Below, one piece after another: positions 34,175 to 43,380 of a DNA stretch of 64,000 nucleotides (the first letter of the stretch is position 1; every line of letters starts with the position of its first letter). Source of the stretch: Bacteroidales bacterium. GTDB taxonomy: Bacteria > Bacteroidota > Bacteroidia > Bacteroidales > VadinHA17. A program made the translations under genes and the position numbers. Below the pieces are notes generated by a model. That model was not told the DNA's origin, searched no databases, and was given only the letters and a program-made list of their open reading frames with translations. The stretch lies in NCBI GenBank assembly GCA_021738535.1, contig JAIPBU010000009.1:1-64000 (forward strand), in the 5' to 3' direction.

Positions 34175-35779
34175 TTATTTTTTTTCACGTTCTTTTTTTC
34201 TTCTCCTTGCAGCCGTCTGTATACACTCGCGTTGAGATATTATTACGGATACCCCTTTGTAAACAAGTTCCTCTTTTATCACTTCTGTATTCTCATCATG
34301 GTTCTTACGAAGCGGAATGATAACACGGATATGTTCTTTTTCAACTCCCAGTCCCTCGCATATGGACTCTAACCTGTTTGTAGCATGTGATTTCTGACCG
34401 CCTGTCATACCAGTTGTTGAATTATCGGAAATTATTATTGTAACGGGTGATTTCTTTATCACTGCATCGAGCAAACCCGTCATACCGGAATGGGTAAAGG
34501 TAGAATCTCCTATCACTGCCACAGACGGGAATAACCCACCATCTGCAGCTCCCACTGCCATTGTAACAGATGCTCCCATATCAACACAGGAATTAATGGC
34601 ATTGAAAGGCGGTAAAGCCCCGAGGGTATAGCAACCGATATCTGAGAACACTTTACCCGGGCCATGCTCTTCAAGGGCAGTGTTCAATGCATTATACATA
34701 TCAGCATGGCCACAACCTTTGCACAAAGATGGGGGTCTTTTTCTCACAATACCAGGCACTTCTTCCCCATACAAGGAGTTCATGCCCAGGGCTTTTGCCA
34801 CAATATTTGGATTCAGCTCGCCATCTCTTGGCACAGATCCGTCAAGCCTGCCCCTGATTTTGTAAGATGATGAGGGATAGCCTCTCATCAATTCTTCAAC
34901 AAGCGGATAACCCTCTTCGAGTACAATAATTTCATCACACTCTTCCTTCAGTCGTCCAAGGAGGTCTTCCCTGACAGGGTAAGATCCTATTTTTATTACC
35001 GGGTGCTTACACTTTTCTCTCCTGCAGTTTTCTGCCAGGTAGTTATAGGCAAGTCCGCAGGCTACTATACCAAATGATTTATCTTCTCCATCAATATAGA
35101 AGTTGTTCTTCTGAAATTTATCATCATTAGCAATTGCTTCATAATTGGCAAGTAAGCCTTTATATTTCTTTCTTGCTATTGCGGGTAGCAGCACAAATTG
35201 CCTGAGCTCAGACGGAAGAGAAAAATCATTCTGCTTAACTTCATCATTCTGTTCAACCGCACTTCTTGAATGGGCAAGTCGTGTTGTTATCCTGAACAGG
35301 ACCGGCACTTTATACTTTTCAGAGGTTTCAAAGGCCTCGAATATCATATTATAGGCCTCCTGCTGACTGGAAGGTTCGAAAGTGGGAACAAAGGCAAATT
35401 TGCCATAGAACCTTGAATCCTGTTCATTCTGAGATGAGTGCATTGAAGGATCATCAGCTGCCACAACTATTAATCCCCCGTTAACCCCTGTCATTGCAGA
35501 ATTAATAAAACCATCAGCTGCCACATTCAGGCCTACATGCTTCATAGCTACCATTGACCGCTTACCGGTGTAGGACATCCCGAGGGCTGCTTCCATTGCA
35601 GTCTTTTCATTGGCAGACCATTCACGAATAATATTCTTATCCGAAGCTACACGTGAAGCCTGTATATATTCCATTATCTCGGTGGACGGAGTGCCGGGAT
35701 AAGCATACATACCGCTTAATCCTGCATCCATGGCTGCCTGAGCAACAGCCTCATCTCCCAGTAACATTAGTTTAGACAT
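34175..35779 (-). CDS. iorA: Indolepyruvate oxidoreductase subunit alpha, without ferredoxin domain
   Basis: A 534-residue TPP enzyme subunit. The pyrimidine-binding half opens MSKLMLLGDEAVAQAAMDAG with YPGTPSTEI. The TPP-binding half has PSLCKGCGHADMYNAL, SDIGCYTLGALPPF and VAVIGDSTFTHSGMTGL. The protein ends at VIISQRECIQTAARRRKKEREKK, so it lacks the C-terminal two-[4Fe-4S] ferredoxin domain that makes the classical archaeal IorA about 100 residues longer. Electrons must then leave by another route. It is the first gene of a unit with iorB. No tryptophan-catabolism gene is adjacent. Confidence 0.9.
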   Translation of the reverse strand: MSKLMLLGDEAVAQAAMDAGLSGMYAYPGTPSTEIMEYIQASRVASDKNIIREWSANEKTAMEAALGMSYTGKRSMVAMKHVGLNVAADGFINSAMTGVNGGLIVVAADDPSMHSSQNEQDSRFYGKFAFVPTFEPSSQQEAYNMIFEAFETSEKYKVPVLFRITTRLAHSRSAVEQNDEVKQNDFSLPSELRQFVLLPAIARKKYKGLLANYEAIANDDKFQKNNFYIDGEDKSFGIVACGLAYNYLAENCRREKCKHPVIKIGSYPVREDLLGRLKEECDEIIVLEEGYPLVEELMRGYPSSSYKIRGRLDGSVPRDGELNPNIVAKALGMNSLYGEEVPGIVRKRPPSLCKGCGHADMYNALNTALEEHGPGKVFSDIGCYTLGALPPFNAINSCVDMGASVTMAVGAADGGLFPSVAVIGDSTFTHSGMTGLLDAVIKKSPVTIIISDNSTTGMTGGQKSHATNRLESICEGLGVEKEHIRVIIPLRKNHDENTEVIKEELVYKGVSVIISQRECIQTAARRRKKEREKK

Positions 35780-35988
35780 TTCTATATTTATTTTTTTTGT
35801 TTTACTGAATAACTATTAATCATTTTAAATCTTTGAAGCGCTGGCGCAAATCTCTCTTGCCCGCGCAGAGCAAAGAGCGCAGGCAGAAGTAAGATAATAA
35901 AACTTAAGCGATTTACTTAGACGCATACTATAAATTGTGGCGTAAATATCTTAAATTAAATAGAATTATCATATAATTATTATCAACA
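35780..35988. other. Intergenic region with a GC-rich patch
   Basis: This 209-base gap between yjbQ and iorA (both minus strand) has no open frame of note. It holds a GC-rich, imperfectly palindromic patch at about 35838-35885 (GCGCTGGCGC, CCCGCGC, GAGCGC), unlike the AT-rich sequence around it. It could be part of the iorA leader or an end-of-transcript structure for yjbQ. No tRNA or clear terminator is seen. Confidence 0.5.
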
Positions 35989-36399
35989 TTATGATAACAC
36001 ACTTACTGTTATCTTTCTTGACTGCGGATGATCCCGGAACTCACACAGATAAATACCCTGCCAGGTACCGGTTTTTAATCTGCCGTTTGTTACGGGTATT
36101 GTAACAGACTGGCCAAACAGTGACGATTTAAGATGTGCAGGCATATCGTCAGGGCCTTCAAGAGTATGTTTAAACAATGAAGGATCATCCGGGATCATTC
36201 TACTGACAAATGATTCAAAATCCATTCTGACCGTGGGATCAGCATTTTCATTTAAAGCAAGCGCTGCTGATGTATGCTGAAGGAAGATATTTACCAGGCC
36301 ACTCTGGGGGAGATCCTTAATCTCACCCCTGATAATATGGTCTATAAGGTGAAACCCCCTGCCCAGGACCGGCAGCTTTATTTCATATTGTTTAATCAT
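35989..36399 (-). CDS. yjbQ: YjbQ family protein (UPF0047)
   Basis: A 136-residue protein of the YjbQ/UPF0047 family, proposed to have a secondary thiamine-phosphate synthase activity. Motifs are GLVNIFLQHTSAALALNENADP, LEGPDDMPAHLKSSLFG and GTWQGIYLCEFRDH, with the conserved His and Asp residues that line the putative active site. It begins inside the stop codon of the ArsC-like gene (TAATG, 36401-36397), so the two are translationally coupled. That link is more specific than shared orientation and may hint at a joint task. Confidence 0.9.
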   Translation of the reverse strand: MIKQYEIKLPVLGRGFHLIDHIIRGEIKDLPQSGLVNIFLQHTSAALALNENADPTVRMDFESFVSRMIPDDPSLFKHTLEGPDDMPAHLKSSLFGQSVTIPVTNGRLKTGTWQGIYLCEFRDHPQSRKITVSVLS

Positions 36400-36866
36400 T
36401 ACTTCGGTGGTCTTACAGGGTCAGAAAAATCGCCGGGTATGAGATTCCTCACATTCTCATTGACAAAATCAAAACAGAAGTCCTCAAGTGAATCCCTTAT
36501 AGCAGCCAGCTTCTGAAGTATAGCTTCTTCATTATCCTCAAGTGATCGACAATCCTGTGAAGTTTTTTCAATTACGGTAGGGTTACCGGTTATTTCCTTG
36601 ATGACCTCCCTGCCCTTCCCTTCTGCCATATTAATAATATAATCAAATGTTTTTTCCGGCAAATCATCAATAATATTTGGTTCACTCCCGGTAATATCAA
36701 TCATGGCATCCATCATTACTTTAACTGCATACTTGTTCACCTCGGAAGGACTGTATCCAGCGCTGTAAATCAAGGCTTCATCTCCGGAATAATATTTGAG
36801 CCAGCCCTCCATCATCAGGCTGCGGCAATCATTTCCTGTACCTATTACAAGTATTCTCTTCTTCAT
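36399..36866 (-). CDS. ArsC/low-molecular-weight phosphatase-like protein lacking the catalytic Cys
   Basis: A 155-residue protein of the arsenate reductase ArsC / low-molecular-weight tyrosine phosphatase fold. The N-terminal P-loop, normally C-T-G-N-x-C-R-S, here reads IGTGNDCRSLMMEGW: the nucleophilic Cys is Gly (codon GGT, one base from TGT), while the second Cys and the Arg remain. The following IYSAGYSPSEVNKYAVKVMMDAMIDI matches the family. The redox Cys pair of ArsC is not kept; only a lone Cys in TSQDCRS is seen. It is probably a pseudoenzyme, possibly a binding or regulatory protein, and is coupled to yjbQ. Confidence 0.8.
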   Translation of the reverse strand: MKKRILVIGTGNDCRSLMMEGWLKYYSGDEALIYSAGYSPSEVNKYAVKVMMDAMIDITGSEPNIIDDLPEKTFDYIINMAEGKGREVIKEITGNPTVIEKTSQDCRSLEDNEEAILQKLAAIRDSLEDFCFDFVNENVRNLIPGDFSDPVRPPK

Positions 36867-37026
36867 AACCTTTCATTCTTAGCATAAAGATATTAATTAT
36901 TGTTTAAATGCTGAATGCCAATAAGGAAAACAAAAGCTGATCATTAAACATTAGCAAACAACTTATTGTTAAACTGATGGGAGTATGCTATTTAACATTT
37001 GAACCTGCATAAACCAAGTAATTTCT

Positions 37027-37034
37027 TAATTTTG
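37027..37034 (+). promoter_or_regulatory. -7 box upstream of the PepSY gene
   Basis: TAATTTTG followed by C fits the Bacteroidota -7 element. It is 61 bases upstream of the ATG at 37096. TTTG at 36998-37001 is 25 bases upstream, longer than the usual spacer. A second, weaker TATTTTGC follows at 37041. Confidence 0.5.
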
Positions 37035-37095
37035 CATTTTTATTTTGCGGATGACAACAGCATAAAATCATCAGTTAATTAATGGGATTTATTTC

Positions 37096-37668
37096 ATGAA
37101 CAAGAAAGAACAGGCATTACTTATAAGATTGGCAAGAAGAGTACACAGAGCGTTGGCGGCAGGTCTGTTTATATTATTTTTATTTATCTCGGTAACCGGC
37201 ATATTGCTTGGCTGGAAGAAGAACAGCAACGACATCATTATGCCGGGCTCATATGAAGGAAGCACCACAAATACAGCTATGTGGATGTCGCTTGACACTC
37301 TTAAATCAATAGCCTTTGCAACTCTTCATGATTCTGTATCACCTGCTCTGTCAACTAATCTTGACAGGATTGATGCCAGGCCATCCAAAGGTATGGTCAA
37401 GTTTGTTTTTGAAAACCATTATCATGAGATCCAGCTGGATGCTGCTAACGGGGAGGTCCTGGTAGTAGCGAAACGAAGATCCGATATAATAGAAAATATT
37501 CATGACGGTTCTGTCCTGGATCATGCGTTCAATACCGGCAACGGCATTTTCAAACTTTTTTACACATCAATCCTGGGCATTGCACTGTTTATTTTCACCC
37601 TTACCGGATTCTGGCTGTGGTATGGGCCTAAACTGATAGGCAAGCAACGTAATCGCAAAAAAGGTTAA
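37096..37668 (+). CDS. PepSY-associated membrane protein
   Basis: A 190-residue protein. The N-terminal motif RLARRVHRALAAGLFILFLFISVTGILLGWK is the PepSY-associated transmembrane helix with its conserved His. The periplasmic PepSY domain follows (VKFVFENHYHEIQLDAANGEVLVV), then a second helix (LFYTSILGIALFIFTLTGFWLWYGP). Such proteins often accompany ferric-siderophore receptors and may handle iron reduction. A carboxypeptidase-regulatory protein and a TonB-dependent receptor follow on the same strand, which fits a metal-uptake context, though no iron-specific gene is visible. Confidence 0.85.
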   Translation: MNKKEQALLIRLARRVHRALAAGLFILFLFISVTGILLGWKKNSNDIIMPGSYEGSTTNTAMWMSLDTLKSIAFATLHDSVSPALSTNLDRIDARPSKGMVKFVFENHYHEIQLDAANGEVLVVAKRRSDIIENIHDGSVLDHAFNTGNGIFKLFYTSILGIALFIFTLTGFWLWYGPKLIGKQRNRKKG

Positions 37669-37745
37669 AAATATCATAAAGTAGTACAGATACTTCGAAA
37701 AGAGGATCAATTTGTATTTCTTTACATAATAAATATATTGTATTC

Positions 37746-38414
37746 GTGAGCCGGAAATACGCAATAATAATATTACTGATAACTATTGCACTGCCAGCAA
37801 CAGCACAGGATGTGTCTCCCCTCAGGTATGTACAGGTTGACGGACTCGTTTTCGACAATGAGAGCACACCTGTAAAATATGTTAATATTATTTCTAAAGG
37901 ATTAAGAACAGGCACCGAGACAGATGAAAGGGGAATATTCTCCATTATTTCATATCCCGGTGACACCCTGATATTCTCTTCAATAGGGTATCAGCCTGCT
38001 TTTGCAGCAATACCTGCCGGGGTTCAAAAACCCAGGTATACGATAGACGTTACACTGATAATTGACACAATAAATATCGGGTCTGTTCTCGTTCTGCCAT
38101 GGAAAACCTATGATGAATTCAAAAGAGCCGTTGTTGAGTATGTCCCTCCCATGGAAAAGGAGATGAAGGTTATGCAGCAGAATCTTGCCCTGATCGAGAG
38201 ACAAATACTTAGAGAGATGGATATTGCGCCTGCTGCAGGTTACAGGTATGCAATGCAACAGGAAGCCGAAAGGGTCATGACAAGGAATCAGACACCGGTT
38301 AATAACCTTTTCAATCCATTTGCCTGGGCAAAATTCATTAAAGGGCTTAAAAACGGCCTTCTTAAGAATGAGGATTCAAAAAAAGACAGTGACAAGTCGA
38401 AAGACAATAATTAG
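37746..38414 (+). CDS. Carboxypeptidase-like regulatory domain protein
   Basis: A 222-residue exported protein with signal peptide MSRKYAIIILLITIALPATAQ and a CarboxypepD_reg-like beta-sandwich (QVDGLVFDNESTPVKYVNI, TDERGIFSIISYPGDTLIFSSIGY). A helical tail with a Lys/Asp-rich end follows (KNEDSKKDSDKSKDNN). It starts at a GTG. It lies 31 bases upstream of the TonB-dependent receptor, whose own N terminus has the same domain type, so the two are probably co-expressed. The precise role is unknown; it may stabilise or gate the receptor. Confidence 0.8.
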   Translation: MSRKYAIIILLITIALPATAQDVSPLRYVQVDGLVFDNESTPVKYVNIISKGLRTGTETDERGIFSIISYPGDTLIFSSIGYQPAFAAIPAGVQKPRYTIDVTLIIDTINIGSVLVLPWKTYDEFKRAVVEYVPPMEKEMKVMQQNLALIERQILREMDIAPAAGYRYAMQQEAERVMTRNQTPVNNLFNPFAWAKFIKGLKNGLLKNEDSKKDSDKSKDNN

Positions 38415-38445
38415 TGTACTGAGCAAAACAGCACATAAAGCGTCA

Positions 38446-40866
38446 ATGACCCGGATATTAATCATTCTGTTTTTTATTGCGGCTTCCTTACCATTGTCCG
38501 GGCAGGAAAAAAATACCTTTATCCGGGGAAGGGTAAGCGATACCTCAGGCAATCCACTGGAGCTTGTTAACATTGGGATTAAAGGGCTCAACGCAGGAAC
38601 TTTCACGAGGGACACGGGCTTATATGAGCTAGAAGTTCCTGCAAGCGGTAAGGAATACACGCTTGTATTTTCGAGAATTGGTTTTTTAAGCAGGGAGCAA
38701 ATCTTTACAGCTGATCCGGACAGCCTTACTATTAATATTATTATGGAGCCGGACATCACCAGGCTTGGGGATGTAATTGTCACGAGGTACAAACAAAAAG
38801 AGGCTCCCACCTTAAGGGTGATACCTGTAAAGGATATTAACCTGTTACCTTCGGTATCAGGTAGTGTTGAGCAGCTACTTGTTTCCATGCCGGGAGTTAA
38901 TTCAAGAAATGAACTATCAAACCAGTATAATGTTAGAGGAGGCAACTATGATGAAAACCTGGTTTATGTCAATGACATCCAGGTTTATCACCCTGTTCTT
39001 ATCAAATCAGGCCAGCAGGAAGGACTCAGTTTTATAAACCCCGACCTCGTTGGAAATATCCGGTTTTCAGCAGGTGGATTTAATGCCTCATTCGGTGACA
39101 GGATGTCTTCTGTACTGGATCTCAGGTACCGGGAGCCTTCAGAAACAGGTGGCTCTTTAAAAACAGGATTGTTATTAAACAGCGCTCACGTAGAAACAGT
39201 ATCCGGTAACGGGACACTTAAATTTATAAGCGGCGCCAGGTATAAATCCACGCGACTACTTCTTCAGACACTGGATACAAAAGGTAATTACAGTCCTGAC
39301 TTTTTTGACATACAATCACTGCTTTCCTATGATATTTCAGAGCAACTTAAAGTAAGCATCCTGGGCAATTATAACTCAAATAATTTTTCTTTCACTCCTG
39401 AATCACGCAGAAGTTCATTTGGTAATCTCAGTGAAGCATACCAGTTATATGTACTTTATGCAGGATCCGAAACAGACAGCTATAATTCATATAACCTGGC
39501 TTTTTCTCTTGACTATGAATCAGATTATGGCATGAATCACAAATTTATTGCTCACCATTATAAGGCGTCGGAAAGCGAAACATATGATATAAGAGCATAT
39601 TACTCCCTTAACCTGCTTGACCAGAACCTGGGTTCTGAAAACCTTGGAGACAGTCTTATGAATGTAGGCACGGGCAGCTGGCTCAATCATGCCAGGAACG
39701 TGCTTAAGATGAATAATTATACAATTAATTATAAAGGCAGATGGGAACACAGCAACAATATACTGGGCTGGGGACTGAAGTATAATATTGAAACTGCCGG
39801 TGACAGGATAAGAGAATGGGAAAAGATTGATTCTGCAGGATACAGTGTACCATACTCACCCGGAGAACTCACTCTCAGCAGCAGCACTTTTAATGATACA
39901 GCTATCACTACCAATAAGCTGGAGGCCTATATTATTGATAACTTTACCTTAAACGCAGGCGGGCACAGCCTGATATTTACCGGTGGTGCAAGGATAACAC
40001 ACTGGTCATTCTCCAACGAATTGCTCTTCAGTCCGAGGTTATCGCTGGCCTGGCATACTGCATCAGGAAACTCCAGGTATTTCCTCTCCGGTGGAATATA
40101 CTATCAGCCACCATATTACCGGGAAATGCGTTATCCTTCCGGAGATATAAACCCGGGTATAAAATCCCAGAGATCCGAGCATATTGTACTGGGCACCGAA
40201 CAGGATCTGGTGATAGGAAATACCCCTTTCAGGTTCACAGGCGAGGTTTATTATAAAAACCTGGAAAATGTAATCCCCTATAAATATGATAATGTTAGAA
40301 TTATATATGCAGCAGAGAATATTGCCGTAGGTTTCGTAAGGGGAGTGGATCTCAGGCTAAATGGTGAATTTGTCCCTGATGCCGAATCATGGATATCCTT
40401 ATCTCTTATGGATGCCAGGCATGATATAGTGGGAGACGATCACGGATATTACCCGGCTCCTTCAGACACCAGGTTTTCTGCTAATATTTTTTTTCAGGAT
40501 TATTTCCCTTCCTACCCCAGTTACAGGGCACACATAAATATACATTTCAGTACGGGGATACCTGTTAGTTCGCCCTTTACCGACAATTATGACAGCTACA
40601 GGAGGATGCCTTCCTACAGGAGGGTGGATATAGGGTTTACCAAGATATTTAAGAGTAAATACTACCTCGGCAATTCGGGTTTTCTTTCATTTTTTGATGA
40701 GATTATTGCAGGCGTTGAAATATTCAACCTGCTTGATATAAGAAATACAATTTCATATAACTGGCTTACTACGGTGAATAACCTCAGTAATGAATCCAGG
40801 CAATATGCGGTCCCTAACTACCTTACGGGAAGATCCGCGAATTTTAAACTTATGCTTTCCTTTTAG
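38446..40866 (+). CDS. TonB-dependent receptor
   Basis: An 806-residue outer-membrane receptor. The ATG at 38446 gives the signal peptide MTRILIILFFIAASLPLSGQ. A carboxypeptidase-like regulatory domain (SDTSGNPLELVNIGIKGLN, FSRIGFLSREQI) precedes the plug, with LPSVSGSVEQLLVSMPGVNSR, YNVRGGNYDENLVYVNDI and FSAGGFNASFGDRMSSVLDLRY. A 22-strand-type barrel fills the rest and ends SANFKLMLSF. No SusD-like gene follows, so this is not a classical polysaccharide-utilisation pair. With the PepSY gene upstream, metal-chelate or small-molecule uptake is likelier. Its TAG overlaps the stop of the convergent AEC transporter gene. Confidence 0.9.
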   Translation: MTRILIILFFIAASLPLSGQEKNTFIRGRVSDTSGNPLELVNIGIKGLNAGTFTRDTGLYELEVPASGKEYTLVFSRIGFLSREQIFTADPDSLTINIIMEPDITRLGDVIVTRYKQKEAPTLRVIPVKDINLLPSVSGSVEQLLVSMPGVNSRNELSNQYNVRGGNYDENLVYVNDIQVYHPVLIKSGQQEGLSFINPDLVGNIRFSAGGFNASFGDRMSSVLDLRYREPSETGGSLKTGLLLNSAHVETVSGNGTLKFISGARYKSTRLLLQTLDTKGNYSPDFFDIQSLLSYDISEQLKVSILGNYNSNNFSFTPESRRSSFGNLSEAYQLYVLYAGSETDSYNSYNLAFSLDYESDYGMNHKFIAHHYKASESETYDIRAYYSLNLLDQNLGSENLGDSLMNVGTGSWLNHARNVLKMNNYTINYKGRWEHSNNILGWGLKYNIETAGDRIREWEKIDSAGYSVPYSPGELTLSSSTFNDTAITTNKLEAYIIDNFTLNAGGHSLIFTGGARITHWSFSNELLFSPRLSLAWHTASGNSRYFLSGGIYYQPPYYREMRYPSGDINPGIKSQRSEHIVLGTEQDLVIGNTPFRFTGEVYYKNLENVIPYKYDNVRIIYAAENIAVGFVRGVDLRLNGEFVPDAESWISLSLMDARHDIVGDDHGYYPAPSDTRFSANIFFQDYFPSYPSYRAHINIHFSTGIPVSSPFTDNYDSYRRMPSYRRVDIGFTKIFKSKYYLGNSGFLSFFDEIIAGVEIFNLLDIRNTISYNWLTTVNNLSNESRQYAVPNYLTGRSANFKLMLSF

Positions 40867-41816
40867 AGTAATATCGTTATAAGCCAGTATATAAACGGAA
40901 GAGTAAAAATGCTTAATACGGTTGATACAAAGACATTTGCGGTAGCAAGGTTTTCATCTACCCTGTACATTTTTGCAATTATAACAACATTAGCCATACA
41001 GGGCATAGCCGATTCAAGAATTACAACTGAAATTATCATGGGATCAATACCGGATAGCATATTCTTATTAAGAAAAGAAAAAATAAGTATGAAAATAGCG
41101 GGAAAAAGGAGGTTTTTATTGAAGGAAGTAACATATACAAGAATATTTGACAGAACACCCTTTATCTTCATTAACCCAAGCAGGGCTCCAATATACAACA
41201 TTGACAGATAAAGTGTAGTACCACCCAGCTTATTAAATGGCCCGGCTATTACTTCAGGTATTTTTATACCAAAAATAAAAAGCAGGAACCCTGCTATTAT
41301 TGCCACTGAATTAGGATTTATCATATTCCTGAGGCTGGATACAAAGCCCATGCCGCCTTTTCTTGCTATTAGGTAAATCCCAACTGTCCAAAGAAGTATT
41401 ATTGAAACAAAAGTGTATATACTGGCATAAAACAGGCCCAGTTCACCAAAAAGAGCATTAACCACAGGGAACCCAAAATACAGAACGTTACCGAAAGCAT
41501 TATGCGGTACAAATACCGATCGCTGCTCATGCTTCATCCTGAAAAAGCCAGATGCAAGATAAGACAATAACAACATTATCAATATCATCACCAGGGATAT
41601 AAGGATAACCCAAAGGCTGTTACGAAGAATTTCAGGTGTCAGGTCCAGCTTGTTGAAATTTGTAAACAACAATAACGGAAGGGTAATATTGAATATAACT
41701 TTAACGAGTGAATCCCGGGTGTTCTCCCTGATAACACCAATTTTTGAAGTAAAAACCCCAATAAGTACAAGAACTGCAAGGAATGAAATCTGGTCCAGAA
41801 TTATCGATTGTTGCAT
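40863..41816 (-). CDS. AEC family transporter
   Basis: A 317-residue inner-membrane protein with about ten transmembrane helices, of the auxin-efflux-carrier (AEC) family that exports or takes up organic acids. Family features are LDQISFLAVLVLIGVFTSK, VIFNITLPLLLFTNFNKL, HNAFGNVLYFGFPVVNALFG and MPCMANVVIIAKMY. The two halves (helices 1-5 and 6-10) repeat, as in the family. It ends on the same TTAG as the convergent TonB-dependent receptor. The substrate is unknown. Confidence 0.88.
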   Translation of the reverse strand: MQQSIILDQISFLAVLVLIGVFTSKIGVIRENTRDSLVKVIFNITLPLLLFTNFNKLDLTPEILRNSLWVILISLVMILIMLLLSYLASGFFRMKHEQRSVFVPHNAFGNVLYFGFPVVNALFGELGLFYASIYTFVSIILLWTVGIYLIARKGGMGFVSSLRNMINPNSVAIIAGFLLFIFGIKIPEVIAGPFNKLGGTTLYLSMLYIGALLGLMKIKGVLSNILVYVTSFNKNLLFPAIFILIFSFLNKNMLSGIDPMIISVVILESAMPCMANVVIIAKMYRVDENLATANVFVSTVLSIFTLPFIYWLITILL

Positions 41817-41882
41817 TAATTAGTCAGTTTAATATATTAGAACAAGGACGTAAAAATAATAATTTATAATTTCGTAGCCGGG

Positions 41883-42626
41883 ATGAGACAGCATGAAGGT
41901 AAAATAGCAGGAATAATCGGGACAATTATTATTCATTTAATTGCTGCCATTATTTTTATGTCTGCCAAACTCACCTCATTATACCATGAGAAACAATCCG
42001 AGTTTCTTGTTGAATTCCAGCAGGATATGGAATTTATTGAAGATGATGTAGTGGAAGAACCCGTAACGCTGGAGGAAGTTTTTGAAGGGGACGACAGGTT
42101 TACTGATATAATACGCAATATTGCCAACCAGGAAGATATTGAAATCAATAAGGAAGATTATATCAATAAGGTTAAGGAAGAAATGATAGCAGAGGGTAAG
42201 CTGGGTGAAGATAATTTCATTGACCGGCAAAATGATGTTCTGCAGGATATGGAGCAAGGCCAAACTGCATTTGAATCGGGTAAAAAAGACAGCCTGGAGA
42301 TTACTGAAGAATTATCGGCCAATGAGCTGGCTGCAAATTATGACGGACCTACCAGGGTTTACTATAATCTAAAGGACCGGTATCACCTTAATCTACCCAT
42401 ACCGATTTACAAATGCGAAAATGCCGGTTTGATAGTAATGGATATTATTGTTGACCGCTCGGGAGAGATAAAAGAATACAGATACAATGACAATGAGAGT
42501 TCAACTGCTGATGGCTGCTTGCTTGAGGCAGCCATAGATGCAGTCAAACGAAGCAGGTTTAATCCCGATCCCTCCGCTGTTAATAAACAAGCGGGCAGTA
42601 TTACTTACCAGTTTGTTGCACAATGA
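41883..42626 (+). CDS. TonB-like energy transducer
   Basis: A 247-residue protein with one N-terminal transmembrane helix (about 8-28), a long acidic, periplasmic linker (EFIEDDVVEEPVTLEEVFEG) and a C-terminal domain of TonB type: GLIVMDIIVDRSGEIKEYRY, then a helix DGCLLEAAIDAVKRSRFNPDP and a closing strand GSITYQFVAQ. The linker is acidic, not Pro/Lys-rich as in most TonB proteins, so the role in energising receptors is likely but not certain. It diverges from the AEC transporter and converges on the SOS peptidase gene. Confidence 0.8.
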   Translation: MRQHEGKIAGIIGTIIIHLIAAIIFMSAKLTSLYHEKQSEFLVEFQQDMEFIEDDVVEEPVTLEEVFEGDDRFTDIIRNIANQEDIEINKEDYINKVKEEMIAEGKLGEDNFIDRQNDVLQDMEQGQTAFESGKKDSLEITEELSANELAANYDGPTRVYYNLKDRYHLNLPIPIYKCENAGLIVMDIIVDRSGEIKEYRYNDNESSTADGCLLEAAIDAVKRSRFNPDPSAVNKQAGSITYQFVAQ

Positions 42627-42636
42627 TTAATCATTG

Positions 42637-43365
42637 CTAAAACAGGCTTTGCTGGCTGGGATAGGCATAAGGGGATATTATCTTCTCTGTATTCCTGTTT
42701 ATATCCCGCCTGTTTATCAGAGGGCTTATAGTATGAGCTTTAAGTTTCCCATCAGGAAACGGATTTAAGATACTATCCAGCCTTTTCCTCTCCGTATCTT
42801 CATTAATCCAGGCCTCCACGTCATCTCCACTGACAATCACGGGCATGCGTCTTTTACTGTTATGTATACCGGACATCAGTTCATTAGCACGGGTAGTAAC
42901 AATTGTAAAGGTGTTAAGAGTATTATCATCCTCCCCGGTGTGCCAGCTTGAATAAAGACCTGCCAGCATCATAATTCCAGAGTCCGGGGGGTATATGTAC
43001 CAGGGAATTTTCTGTCCTCCCTTATGCTGCCATTCAAAAAATCCTCTTACCGGGATAATGCACCTTCTGTTCCTGAATGACTCTTCAAAAGAAGGTTTCG
43101 TGTCAATAGTCTCCGCCCTTGCGTTAAGGGTCAGAGAGCGTATTTCATCTGCATCGCCGGGATCTCGTACCCATCCGGGGATAAGACCCCATTTCAGAAG
43201 TCTTATATTATTCTCATGATTAAACCTCCCAAAGGCAGGCAGCTCAGGAAATGCATGTGCATGGTAATAATAGGAAGGCCTGTAGTTTTCATGATCTATA
43301 AAAGGAACATTGAAATGTTTTTCAAACTCTTCCTTTACAATATTGACATTTACCGTAAAGCACAT
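42637..43365 (-). CDS. SOS response-associated peptidase (YedK/HMCES family)
   Basis: A 242-residue protein of the SRAP family, which protects abasic sites in single-stranded DNA by forming a thiazolidine cross-link through Cys2. The ATG at 43365 is chosen because it yields Met-Cys (MCFTVNV), which places the catalytic Cys at position 2 once Met is removed; an upstream TTG would bury it. Other key residues are in TLNARAETID, PVRGFFEWQ (Glu) and HNSKRRMPVIVSG (His). The length is normal. Bacteroidota members often read MCF or MCY here in place of MCGR. Confidence 0.92.
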   Translation of the reverse strand: MCFTVNVNIVKEEFEKHFNVPFIDHENYRPSYYYHAHAFPELPAFGRFNHENNIRLLKWGLIPGWVRDPGDADEIRSLTLNARAETIDTKPSFEESFRNRRCIIPVRGFFEWQHKGGQKIPWYIYPPDSGIMMLAGLYSSWHTGEDDNTLNTFTIVTTRANELMSGIHNSKRRMPVIVSGDDVEAWINEDTERKRLDSILNPFPDGKLKAHTISPLINRRDINRNTEKIISPYAYPSQQSLF

Positions 43366-43380
43366 AGGCAAAATTACTTG

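Noticed and set aside
37096-40866. Polysaccharide-utilisation locus
   Set aside because: The TonB-dependent receptor has no SusD partner and no glycoside hydrolase; the PepSY neighbour fits metal or small-molecule uptake better.
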